Positions 26,064 to 33,697 are shown, numbered from the stretch's first letter. The stretch: DNA of 64,000 nucleotides from Pseudoalteromonas citrea (GCF_000238375.3 NZ_AHBZ03000027.1:868001-932000), one strand, 5' to 3'. Notes: generated by a model from the sequence alone, not told the origin. Made by a program: numbers and translations.

Positions 26064-26616
26064 TCATCTCCCGTAATGAATATTGATCCAAATATTTCTC
26101 AATGAGACTAAACCTTGTGAAGCTAAGTAGTCATTGCCTAATGCAATGTTAATTCCTTTTGTTTTTGAGCTTCGACAAGGCCCCTTGCTAGTAATACCGC
26201 ATGGTATGGCCAGTCGTTCATAAACTCTAATTTTATTAAAGCAGATTTTAGCTGACACCCATCCAAAATAGATTGCTTATGTTGGGTGTCACTTGTTACT
26301 CTGGTATATCATCACGCGTTTGACTGGCAATGGCTGGTAAGTGCCGTTAAGTAATTGTTGTTTAATACCCAGCCAATGTAATTTAGCGAAGTGATTAAAT
26401 TCCTCAATACTCATATTATCAATACCCGCAGCCCCTTTATTGCGCTTAACATGTTGCCATGTTGCCATGTTGCCATGTTGCACCAATATTGTGGTTGCTT
26501 AGTACCATTGCCATCAGGTCATGATCTGTTTGGTTATATTCATTCGAGGTATTATTCACAGTAGAACGCTGTTCGTCACTATCACAACACGGTGATCTAT
26601 GTGAATTCAAGTTCAT
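26064..26616 (-). pseudogene. Group II intron reverse transcriptase/maturase, disrupted
   Basis: The start is ATG 26616 behind AGAGGAG. The frame reads MNLNSHRSPCCDSDEQ and continues to NHNIGATWQH. It is thrown out of frame by a fourfold tandem 8-mer (ATGTTGCC, 26451-26482). It resumes as WQHVKRNKGAAGIDNMSIEEF and LNGTYQPLPVKRV, the RT-0/RT-1 region, to about 26292. It breaks at a REP-like palindrome (26253-26291). Beyond that, 26258-26064 encodes the maturase X-domain end (SKGPCRSSKTKGINIALGN and GLVSLRNIWINIHYG). Most of the catalytic RT domain is deleted, so it cannot be active. Confidence 0.8.
26253..26291. repeat. REP-like palindrome inside the intron ORF
   Basis: The inverted pair TGACACCCA (26253-26261) and TGGGTGTCA (26283-26291) flanks a 21-nt spacer. 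It lies exactly at the deletion point of the intron-encoded protein. About 12 nt on the left (GCAGATTTTAGC) and 12 nt on the right (CTTGTTACTCTGG) also recur at 33697-33797. Confidence 0.8.
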
Positions 26617-27160
26617 TTGTAGTATCTCCTCTGGTAAAGATGTTCAGGCCTTCACCGTGTCCCCTTCATTACGATGGGCGTTTGGCTACTATGCCGTCTG
26701 CTGACTTCTGATAAATCACTCTAGCGATTACTCGATAAAGCGCGTCTAAACTAACGCTTGTTTACTGCTATGTCGCTCGCTGTAGGTCGCAGCAACCAAA
26801 GTACCAAGGATTGATCAATCAGCTCCTAACTGGTGATCTCCAAGCGTTAGCGCGGATGCGTGTTTATCAGATCTCCCCGAATAAGGAGCATCGACTTTCT
26901 CTGCACAACTACATCATTTACGGTGGCCGTTAGATCACATGACTTCGCTATCTTGTGCTAGCTCGTCTCCAGCCTACGCCTCATATGATGTTTTTGTTCA
27001 TCAGCTCACAGATTTGCTAGCGGCTTCCTCCAGACTATCTCTCGCGATTTAGCCCTTGCCATTTGCGAGTGTCTATCGTTTAATAACAGTATGTTATTTA
27101 AACGGTGGTCTTCCTACAGAGGACTTTCACCTCATGAGTCAATGCCCATGTCGGGCGTAC

Positions 27161-27258
27161 ACAAGTCAATTTAAGCCGGAACTAAAACAGTGGGTTACGT
27201 TTCGCTTCGCTACACATTTTAATCCACTATTTTTGTCCGCTTAATGCGGCTTTATATT
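27161..27258 (+). repeat. attC site 3, right-hand portion (left end displaced by the intron)
   Basis: ACAAGTCAATTTAAGCCGGAAC, then a central region CGTTTCGCTTCGCTACAC, then GTCCGCTTAATGCGGC and a degenerate R' (TTTATAT, about 27250). It closely parallels attC 1 (AAACGGAAC...CGTTTCGCTTCGCTCCAC...GTCCGCTTAA). Its first bases TATA lie at 25991-25994 on the other side of the intron. The sequence CTTTATATTTAC at its right edge is close to the inverse of GGAAATATAAC at 28212-28222, which marks the ends of cassette 4. Confidence 0.8.
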
Positions 27259-27353
27259 TACTCATTCACGGTTAATGCTTGTTAGCACTAGGTTAATTGG
27301 ATGTGTTTTAAGTCACAATAATAGTTATTACTTTTTAAAATGGAATTTTAAAT

Positions 27354-27671
27354 ATGAACGAACAAAAATCTGTCGAAAATGCAATCAATGCCTTTTATAA
27401 AGTAGCGGGATTAAATATAAAGTTTAATGGGAGTATCAATAACAAAGTCGCCGAAATTTTTGGTAAAATGATTATTGAAACTCAAAAATGCACAACAGCT
27501 TTAAATTGGGTTCCTCGCCCAACTGGAGGTAAGGCGACAATTTCTTGGGTTGCTAAAAACTTTACCCGTAGTGTCTTAAGGCAACTTGAAGAGGGGCAGT
27601 CATTAATTTGCGCTAAAACAGCTGTTTTGCGATTCAAGTCACCACTCCATTTAGCTGCAATGGGAGTCTAG
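27354..27671 (+). CDS. Cassette 4, gene A: conserved 105-aa protein of unknown function
   Basis: The protein has 105 residues and is a paralogue of the protein at 25123. Identical blocks include NAINAFYK, VAEIFG, WVPRP-x-GGKATISW, SVLRQ and LxLAAxG. It is cytosolic by lack of signal or membrane segment. The leader AATGGAATTTTAAATATG repeats that of cassette 3. The stop is 5 nt before gene B. Recurrence of the same two-gene unit in neighbouring cassettes suggests that the two products work together. Confidence 0.75.
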   Translation: MNEQKSVENAINAFYKVAGLNIKFNGSINNKVAEIFGKMIIETQKCTTALNWVPRPTGGKATISWVAKNFTRSVLRQLEEGQSLICAKTAVLRFKSPLHLAAMGV

Positions 27672-27676
27672 TTTTC

Positions 27677-28222
27677 ATGCTAAAAAAACTATCAATAGTT
27701 ACATTATTCTCAATTCCCTTTTTGGTAAATGCTAATAGTTGGCCTAGCAGTACATGTCTCAACAATTCAAATTGGCTTGAATTTAGCCAAATGAATATGT
27801 GCCTAGATAAAAAACAAATTACCAGTATCAAAGTAATTAACTCTGAACTACCTTCTATGTCAATTGTTTATAGAGGAAAAGATTATACTTTCTTGAAGCA
27901 AACACCATACAATGTTAATGGTGACCTTCATAAAAAGTATAACCTTTCTCTTCCTGAGTACTTTTCAAGCCTTGTTAAAAACGAATCTGATTTGGAATTA
28001 TCTATCCCTTATAAAGTACACGAATTGAAATCACCAAGTGAAATAGTTGAGTACAACAGGCAGGGGTGGCACGTTTATACATTAGTTAGTAACACCCGAA
28101 GTTTTGATGAAATATTTATCATACATAGTTCAAATGAAGAATACATATATCATGTAGGTGGGGAGTTCACTACTCAAGAAGCAACAGACTTAATTTCTAA
28201 ATTAAACCTACCGGAAATATAA
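27677..28222 (+). CDS. Cassette 4, gene B: exported protein of unknown function
   Basis: The protein has 181 residues, the same length as its counterpart at 25442. A signal peptide (LKKLSIVTLFSIPFLVNA) is followed by two Cys (SSTCLNN, MNMCLDK) in positions matching the cassette 3 protein, then KGKDYTF-like and DLHKKYNLSLPEYFSSL segments. The stop codon TAA is part of GGAAATATAAC, the R'' of this cassette's attC. A convincing right half of that attC was not found before 28394. Confidence 0.7.
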   Translation: MLKKLSIVTLFSIPFLVNANSWPSSTCLNNSNWLEFSQMNMCLDKKQITSIKVINSELPSMSIVYRGKDYTFLKQTPYNVNGDLHKKYNLSLPEYFSSLVKNESDLELSIPYKVHELKSPSEIVEYNRQGWHVYTLVSNTRSFDEIFIIHSSNEEYIYHVGGEFTTQEATDLISKLNLPEI

Positions 28223-28393
28223 CTCTTTGGGTGTCTAGCAAAGTCTGGGAAGTCCAGTTTTTGTTTCACTGTTTTTTAGTACAATCAGGCAAAGTGTATT
28301 CTCGAGGGACAACAGGAATTGCCAGGTCGTAGTTTTGATAATATGGATGGTTATATGTTGCCATTAATATTCCTTATAGCTTTATTGGTTAAT

Positions 28394-29062
28394 TTATTTT
28401 TTATTTTGAACTTCTGAGACCAAAACGAAGAAAAATCTAGCATAGAAATTAAAAAACATGCCTGAAAAAAGTGTTATCAAGTAGATTGCCGGTGCTCCTA
28501 AAACAATAAGAACACCCTTAGATTCAAATAAAAAAAACCTATCTTCAATCCCTTCTCTATTGATATAAACTCCCCCCATTTCAAAAAAAAGGTAATACAA
28601 AAAGAGGACCATAAGATGGAAAGAAAAAAAGTAGAATAAAAACTTAATTATATTTTTTAAGAATTCACCTTTGACCATTTCAGCTTTTATCACACCTATA
28701 AGTCTTGAAAAATCTCCGCCTACGAATCCAATAAAGAAAACTGGTAAAAATAGAAAAACCCAGATACTGTATATTCCTCCATGATAAGGCATTAAGTTAC
28801 CCGAAGCTTTTACTTGTTCGATAAGGTGAGGGTTAAAAGAGGCATGCCAATCAATAATAGAGCGGTACCATTCCGGCGAACCGAGAATGCCACCAGACTC
28901 TAAGAATACGGAAAAATCAACCACCACATAAAATATTAAAAAATGTAGAAGCATAAATAAAAAAAATAGAAGAAAAAGAGAAAACCTCCAGGTTTTATTG
29001 GTTAATACTCTCTCACAATATGGCTGATTCAATTTATGTTTAACCCTTTCAAAATAACCCAT
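28394..29062 (-). CDS. Hypothetical integral membrane protein
   Basis: ATG 29062 (MGYFERVKH) is preferred; a GTG at 29074 is in frame. The protein has about 222 residues with four hydrophobic helices: after residue 25 (FSLFLLFFLFMLLHFLIFYVVV), near 105 (YSIWVFLFLPVFFIGF), near 150 and near 195. The loop between helices 1 and 2 is polar. I recognise no family. It lies downstream of a type I secretion remnant on the same strand and could belong to it. Base composition is AT-rich, like its surroundings. Confidence 0.55.
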   Translation of the reverse strand: MGYFERVKHKLNQPYCERVLTNKTWRFSLFLLFFLFMLLHFLIFYVVVDFSVFLESGGILGSPEWYRSIIDWHASFNPHLIEQVKASGNLMPYHGGIYSIWVFLFLPVFFIGFVGGDFSRLIGVIKAEMVKGEFLKNIIKFLFYFFSFHLMVLFLYYLFFEMGGVYINREGIEDRFFLFESKGVLIVLGAPAIYLITLFSGMFFNFYARFFFVLVSEVQNKK

Positions 29063-29106
29063 ACAAAAAATCACTATCCTATATAATTCACACGAGTAAA
29101 AATAAA

Positions 29107-29757
29107 CTACCTTTCTCTAGCACCTTCATCGACATGCTGCATAATTGGTGATAGAAGAAATTCGATAATATAGCGTTGACCTGTTTTTATTTCTGCAGAC
29201 ACACTCATGCCAGCACTGAGCAGCACAGTACGCCCATCAATATTCAATGAATGATTATCCAATTTCACTTTAATCGGGAAAACAAGCCCAAGCTGCTCAT
29301 GCTCAATGGCATCTGTTGAAACGTCTATCACAGTGCCAGTGATACGCCGTATCGTGTAAATGGAAAACTTTCCACTTTAACTTCAACACTCTGACACTGA
29401 TAAGTGAATCCAATGTCTTTATTCAATAAACCCGCTTCAACAATTAGTTCATCGTCCTCTGGGATAACCCGCATCAACTCCTGAGCTGGGGTTACCACGC
29501 CACCCAAAGTCGTAACGCTTAAATTCTCAACTGTACCCGAAAATGGTGCAATTAATCGCATTTTCTGTTCCACAAAAAGACTTTGCAACTCTAACAAGTT
29601 GTATTTTTGAATACTTAACATCTGAAACTTTTGAATCCGAATACTCTCTTTGCAACTCACTTATATTAAAACTCTTATTATTAAACTTACTAATAAGAGC
29701 TAAGAAAATTAATTCAGATTCAAATTCTGAAGGTTTTTTATCTTCCATTTTATAGCA
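29107..29757 (-). pseudogene. Type I secretion remnant: HlyD 3' part joined to a possible HlyB 5' part
   Basis: The segment 29107-29331 encodes the end of an HlyD-type membrane fusion protein (GLVFPIKVKLD, LSAGMSVSAEIKTGQRYIIEFLLSP). The preceding part is in another frame (29328-29600): RLIAPFSGTVENLSV, TTLGGVVTPAQELMRVIPEDDEL, NKDIGF and VESFPFTRYG. The two join if one base is lost or gained near 29340, so the gene is frameshifted. Upstream, MEDKKPSEFESELIFLALISKF and ISELQREYSDSKV resemble the C39-like N-terminus of HlyB-type ABC exporters, though weakly. Most of both genes is missing. Confidence 0.7.
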
Positions 29758-29967
29758 GGTTTTATAATTACATATAATACCCAGCAATAATACACAGAAA
29801 AAATAATATTGCCAACTTCAATGAAGTCCATGAAAAAACATGAAAATCCCATTTACAACAACAAAAAAGAAAAATAAGAAAGGAGAATAATGAAATTACA
29901 TTAAAACGGCCTTGTTGATCAAATAGCTAACTACCAATCAATTTCTCAGTTTTAACTTTGTTGCTGA

Positions 29968-30420
29968 TATTATTGCTATTCAAATTTAACTAGGGAACTA
30001 AATATAGGTTTTGAAAATGTAATCGAAAAGCTCTGTCGGGGAGCTACGAACGTTAGCGGACCAGCAGATTTAATCAGCTCTGGAATCCTAGAAAGCCATT
30101 TTAGTGAAGATGAGCAAAAGAACCTTATTAAAATTTTGCTGCCTAGTGAAACTTCAAATGGTCCTAGTATAAGTGATTCTTATGCTTTGTTAGTTGGTTT
30201 CGAATTTGATTCTTCAACTTTGGATAAACTCCAAAGTGTAGAAAAATTTCGACAATCACTTCATGATGAAATTAAAACTGTTGTTGCTAATAATCTCGGT
30301 AAGTTAAAAGAATACCTTTTAAAAATTAAATCTATGGACTCTGAAGTTAAGGTGTTTTTCATACCGTTTGAGAATATCTCCGAGTTCAAGAAGAGCGTCG
30401 ATGAGGAACTGTATGTCTAG
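29968..30420 (+). pseudogene. C-terminal fragment resembling HamA (DUF1837, Hachiman defence)
   Basis: The frame is open from the IS903 junction and has no proper start (a TTG at 30136 is internal). It encodes about 150 residues: NIGFENVIEKLC, ESHFSEDEQKNLIKILLP, SDSYALLVGFEFDS, then a helical stretch and the ending VKVFFIPFENISEFKKSVDEEL. The 'YALL-GFEFD ... FFIPF-S--EF' layout is what I associate with the C-terminus of HamA-like DUF1837 proteins. The nuclease-like N-terminal part is absent. The next gene begins inside its stop region, as hamB does after hamA. The assignment is by eye and moderate. Confidence 0.45.
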
Positions 30421-30823
30421 GTTTGGAGATGTGTTAGCAGAAAAAGTTCTCACAGATGAATATTTTAAAAAGATATTTATATCTGTAGTTAAAAAGTACA
30501 CCAAACATATTGTTTTTAACAAAGTGGGACGAGGTCTTAAAGAAAAAGAAAAGTCGGATATTTATAGGTTTATTAACATTCTAATAAATTCCAACCGAAA
30601 TACAGATAGAAGTATAGCCCATCATATTATAAGTATGATGGAACCGTTTCATAAAAATGAGGATTACTTCAAAGCGGTTTCATCTACAGTTTTCTATAAG
30701 ATGGGGCTTTTTTCTCTAAATATAGAGCACTCATTTCTTAATAATGAAAGTTTAATTGCCCCCTGTGTCAGGATAGTTGTCGCCTCAGTTTTTCATAAAA
30801 TAAAACAGGGAGCGGTAAGTTAG
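30413..30823 (+). pseudogene. N-terminal fragment resembling HamB helicase (Hachiman defence)
   Basis: ATG 30413 overlaps the upstream stop by 8 nt. It encodes MSRFGDVLAEKVLTDEYF, EKEKSDIYRFINILINS, RSIAHHIISMMEPF and STVFYKMGLFSL. Helical 'DI-RF--IL--S ... A--I-S-L ... A--V--K-G-F' patterns occur at the N-terminus of the helicases paired with DUF1837 proteins. No helicase motifs are present, because the IS3-family element begins at about 30764. The last 19 or so residues of the frame are IS sequence. The gene is therefore truncated by insertion. Confidence 0.42.
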
Positions 30824-30829
30824 TTATGA

Positions 30830-31321
30830 GTGAAGCATTATCCAGAAGACCATAAGCAAGCAGTCATTAGAAAGCTGGTTGAAAGTGGCTTATCATTAGG
30901 TCAATTCGCAAAGCAAGAAAGTATCAACTTATCTACTTTGTATTCATGGCGAGATAAGTATTTAAAAGTAGGGTCTAGTTTGACAGAGAGTAATAGTTTA
31001 GATGGTTGGTCACCAGAGCAGAAGTTCTCAATTGTTTTAGAAACAGCAGCATTGAGCGAAATTGAGTTAAGTGAGTATTGCCGTGAAAAAGGGCTTTACC
31101 CTGAGCAAGTTAAAGAATGGAGGCAAAGCTGTATTGAAGGTAATCAGACGCAAGCCCAGCAGCGTAAGCAATTAACCCAAGAGCGAAAAGCTGATCGTAA
31201 GCGGATCAAAGAGCTAGAAAAAGAGCTTAAACGTAAAGATGCAGCCCTTGCTGAAACCGCGGCATTATTGGTGCTAAGAAAAAAGTTAAATACCTACTGG
31301 GGGGAAGACGAGGACAGTTAA
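30830..31321 (+). CDS. IS3-family transposase OrfA
   Basis: GTG 30830 starts the frame (163 residues). Two helix-turn-helix units are visible: KQAVIRKLVESGLSLGQFAK...LSTLYSWRDKY, and the related EQKFSIVLETAALSEIELSEYCREKGLYPEQVKEWRQ. A coiled coil (LTQERKADRKRIKELEKELK) follows, the leucine-zipper-like region of OrfA proteins. The frame continues past the slippery heptamer at 31279 and stops at 31321 if no frameshift occurs. In that form it is the DNA-binding regulator. Confidence 0.9.
   Translation: MKHYPEDHKQAVIRKLVESGLSLGQFAKQESINLSTLYSWRDKYLKVGSSLTESNSLDGWSPEQKFSIVLETAALSEIELSEYCREKGLYPEQVKEWRQSCIEGNQTQAQQRKQLTQERKADRKRIKELEKELKRKDAALAETAALLVLRKKLNTYWGEDEDS
31279..31285 (+). promoter_or_regulatory. 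Programmed -1 frameshift site A AAA AAG
   Basis: AAAAAAG lies in the zero frame of orfA as A-AAA-AAG, the standard IS3-family slippery heptamer. A -1 slip joins ...ALLVLRKK to VKYLLGGRRGQ and on into orfB, giving the OrfAB fusion transposase. Confidence 0.82.
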
Positions 31322-31353
31322 CCTCACACTCAGATAGACAGTATTACGCATCT

Positions 31354-32361
31354 TTGATTGATGATGCCGTGACCTCTGGCGCAAGAAAAGAGAGAGCCTG
31401 TGAAGAAATAGGTTTGTCTATACGGACGTTACAGCGTTGGCAAGAACAGGGTGAAATCATCCCTGATAAAAGGCCAACAGCGCAAAGACCAGAGCCGAAA
31501 AATAAGCTTACAGAGGAAGAGCAACAAGTAATATTAGATATCAGCAACCAAGAGGAATACGCCAATTTAGGGCCGAGCCAGATAGTGCCAATGCTGGCAG
31601 ATAGCGGGCAGTATATCGCATCTGAATCAAGCTTTTATCGTGTGCTGAAAGCCAATGACCAATTGACTCATCGAGGTAAAGCAAAGCCTAATAATAGCCG
31701 AGTTAAGCCTAGGGGGTATACGGCGACAGGGCCAAACCAAGTTTGGACTTGGGATATCAGCTACTGCCCTTCAACAGTAATTGGTCGCTTCTTCTACCTC
31801 TACATGATAATCGACATCTTCAGCCGTAAAATTGTGGGTTGGGAAGTTCATGATAGTGAGTCAGGAGAATATGCTGCGGAATTACTTGAACGTACACTCT
31901 GGGCTGAGAAATGCGTTAAACAAAATGTTGTATTGCACTCAGATAACGGTAGTCCGATGAAGTGCCTGACGATGCAGGCCAAGATGCTTGAAATGGGGAT
32001 AATAGGCTCTCGTAGCCGTCCAGGTGTCAGCAATGATAATCCATATTCGGAATCTCTGTTTCGCACGATTAAATATAGCCACCGCTGGCCAAGTGAAGGT
32101 TTTAAGCACCTTGAAGATGCAAGAAGCTGGGTGAAAGGCTTCACGAATTGGTACAACAACACACACAGGCATAGTCGTATCAAGTTCGTGACACCCGGGC
32201 AACGTCATAGTGGGGAAGATAGAGCGATATTGGCAAAGCGCCGTGAGTTATATAAAAAAGCGCAAGAAAAGAATGCTAACCGCTGGTCAAAGCACACCAG
32301 AAATTGGGATGAAATCAGTGATGTGGAGTTGAATCCAGAGAACAAAAGAGAAGCAGCTTAA
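31354..32361 (+). CDS. IS3-family transposase OrfB (made as OrfAB by frameshift)
   Basis: The frame is open from upstream of 31262; the TTG at 31354 is only a formal start because normal expression is by frameshift. The DDE integrase core is complete: first Asp in VWTWDISYCPS, second in VLHSDNGSPMK (about residue 190) and Glu about 35 residues later in NDNPYSESLFRT. A C-terminal THRHSRIKFVTPGQRH segment is typical of the family. No internal stop is seen, so the element may be active. Confidence 0.9.
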   Translation: MIDDAVTSGARKERACEEIGLSIRTLQRWQEQGEIIPDKRPTAQRPEPKNKLTEEEQQVILDISNQEEYANLGPSQIVPMLADSGQYIASESSFYRVLKANDQLTHRGKAKPNNSRVKPRGYTATGPNQVWTWDISYCPSTVIGRFFYLYMIIDIFSRKIVGWEVHDSESGEYAAELLERTLWAEKCVKQNVVLHSDNGSPMKCLTMQAKMLEMGIIGSRSRPGVSNDNPYSESLFRTIKYSHRWPSEGFKHLEDARSWVKGFTNWYNNTHRHSRIKFVTPGQRHSGEDRAILAKRRELYKKAQEKNANRWSKHTRNWDEISDVELNPENKREAA

Positions 32362-33278
32362 CAGCTCAGGCGACAACTACCTTGAAAAACACCGATACCT
32401 AGCCCATTCATTTTATTTATTGCCTTCACTTTAATCATCGTTTCAGTATGCTGACTATTGAATTGACGACTTTTCAGCTTATCACCCATTAATTGTTTAA
32501 AACGATACATCGCCGTCTCGGCAAGTGAACGAAGATGGTACCCTGAATTCATTTTCCACTGCGTTAACCCTATTTGGTGCATCATAAATATGGCATTGTT
32601 TCTGGGGTGTCCTTCTTCCCAGTATTGGGCATTCTCTCTTGGCGGTACCCGCATAATCGCACCTTTTGCTGCGACCTCCTCATAGCAACTGCGTGTGTCA
32701 TATGCACCATCACCTGTGACTCTGTCACTATTCCTGCGCAGTGGCCTGATTAAATCGGCAAGGGCTTCACCATCTGACACATTTACCATCGACAGCTCAG
32801 CACCCACAATATCGTGACTTGTCGCATCAACGGCCAAGTGCAATTTTCGCCAAGTTCGGCGCTTAGTCGCACGATGTTTTCTTGTATGCCATTCACCATT
32901 TCCATACACTTTAAGGCCCGTGCTATCGACCACAATATCTATAAAGCCTTTGCCTGCGCTTTTTCTATATTGCACATCAAGTGTTTTACTGCGTTTGCAT
33001 AAACAGCTATAACCCGGTGATTGCAGCGAGGTATCCATCGTAGTAAGTAAGGAATTTACAAACCCTTCTAAGGCCCTGAGTGGCAAATGGAATACGGCCC
33101 TTAAGGTTAAACACGTTTCAATTGCTAAATCAGAATAGTAATTTGAACGACCACGGCCACCGTGTTTTTCGGTATTTTGCCACTTAGAGATGGCACTCTC
33201 ACTTAGCCAAATATTGATGTTACCGCGTTGAACTAAAGCACGATTGTACTGTGACCAATTCCTAATTTTCTTCTTCAT
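32358..33278 (-). CDS. IS903-group transposase with altered C-terminus
   Basis: ATG 33278 (MKKKIRNWSQYNRALVQRG) is the start by comparison with IS903-type transposases; an in-frame upstream extension is unlikely. The DDE core shows VVDSTGLKVYGNGEWH (first Asp), DGAYDTRSCYEEV (second) and the C-terminal YHLRSLAETAMYRFKQLMG (catalytic Glu). It is almost identical to the copy at 57420, but after NKMNGLG the last residues are replaced (IGVFQGSCRLSC), because the internal segment of the element begins there. It is probably still functional, since the lost residues lie beyond the catalytic domain. Confidence 0.88.
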   Translation of the reverse strand: MKKKIRNWSQYNRALVQRGNINIWLSESAISKWQNTEKHGGRGRSNYYSDLAIETCLTLRAVFHLPLRALEGFVNSLLTTMDTSLQSPGYSCLCKRSKTLDVQYRKSAGKGFIDIVVDSTGLKVYGNGEWHTRKHRATKRRTWRKLHLAVDATSHDIVGAELSMVNVSDGEALADLIRPLRRNSDRVTGDGAYDTRSCYEEVAAKGAIMRVPPRENAQYWEEGHPRNNAIFMMHQIGLTQWKMNSGYHLRSLAETAMYRFKQLMGDKLKSRQFNSQHTETMIKVKAINKMNGLGIGVFQGSCRLSC

Positions 33279-33463
33279 TTCAAGGCATGGGTTAAGGCAT
33301 TTTATGATCTGATCACACCAAACCAAAGAAGTTCAATTATTTAGGAAACAAGGCCCATTAAAACATAAAACAAATACCGAGAAATTAATAAAAATTAAAA
33401 TTAATTCAACCATGAAAGCAGTAAAAAAACCAATGAAAATCACATTATATTTACTTTTTAAAT

Positions 33464-33490
33464 AAAAAAACCTAACTTAATTAAGTTAGG
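33464..33490 (-). terminator. Rho-independent terminator of the ffh fragment
   Basis: On the minus strand, a 10-bp stem CCTAACTTAA/TTAAGTTAGG (33471-33490) is followed by seven T. It sits about 40 nt after the ffh stop codon and must have come along with the ffh 3' end. Confidence 0.85.
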
Positions 33491-33529
33491 GTAAATCATT
33501 CTAACTAGTCAATATTTTAATGTGATTCA

Positions 33530-33697
33530 TTAAAACTTAGGGCCGCCACCGCCAAACATACCCGGTGGCATCATGCCTTTCATGCCGCGCATCATTTTCA
33601 TCATGCTGCCTTTGCCCTTCATCTTTTTCATCATCTTCTGCATTTGCGTAAACTGTTTAAGTAACTTATTGATGTCTTGCACTTGAGTACCAGAAGC
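33530..33697 (-). pseudogene. Orphan 3' end of ffh (signal recognition particle protein)
   Basis: The minus strand encodes SGTQVQDINKLLKQFTQMQ, then MMKKMKGKGSMMKMMRGMKG and MMPPGMFGGGG, ending PKF. This is the methionine-rich M-domain tail of Ffh. Only about 55 residues remain. The upstream boundary coincides with the REP-like repeat at 33697 (a string beginning GCAGATTTTAGC). The true ffh gene must be elsewhere, so this is a displaced or duplicated fragment with no function expected. Confidence 0.85.

Larger units (their letters stand above)
25995..27160 (-). mobile_element. Group II intron inserted in an attC site, internally decayed
   Basis: Read on the minus strand, the element starts near 27160 with GTACGCCCGACATGGGC and soon GGTGAAAGTCC, as at the 5' end of bacterial group II introns. 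It ends near 25995 with two hairpins: ACCGCCCAT/ATGGGTGGT (domain V-like, 26032-26063) and GCTGGAGGT/ACCTCCGGC (domain VI-like, 26003-26025), then CTACCCGAT. Removing 25995-27160 joins TATA to ACAAG and restores a proper attC start, TATAACAAG. Insertion at this point in the bottom strand of attC sites is the habit of group IIC-attC introns. At 1166 bp it is shorter than a full intron because most of its reverse transcriptase is missing. Confidence 0.75.
30764..32391 (+). mobile_element. IS3-family insertion sequence, apparently complete
   Basis: The ends are imperfect inverted repeats. The left is TGTGTCAGGATAGTTGTCGCCT (30764-30785) and the right, read inward, is TGTTTTTCAAGGTAGTTGTCGCCT; they share TAGTTGTCGCCT. 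Between them lie orfA and orfB with a programmed frameshift site. No clear target duplication is seen (CCC left, CCG right), which suggests a deletion next to the element. That would also explain the missing rest of the hamB-like gene. Confidence 0.8.
29908..33355 (-). mobile_element. IS903-group (IS5 family) element carrying a 2.4-kb internal segment
   Basis: The left inverted repeat GGCCTTGTTGATCAAAT starts at 29908 and the right one ends at 33355 (GGCCTTGTTTCCTAAAT on the minus strand). The 9-bp target duplication CATTAAAAC is perfect on both sides (29899-29907 and 33356-33364), so both ends belong to one insertion. Compared with the 1030-bp copy at 57376, the sequence departs at about 29970 and returns at about 32395. 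The insert lies just past the transposase C-terminus and contains two truncated defence-like genes and an IS3-family element. Confidence 0.88.

Noticed and set aside
32373-32394. Possibility that the IS3 element and defence-like genes entered IS903 as one transposition unit with terminal repeats at 29970 and 32391
   Set aside because: The sequence after 29970 does not match the IS3 right end beyond a few bases. The real IS3 left end is at about 30764.
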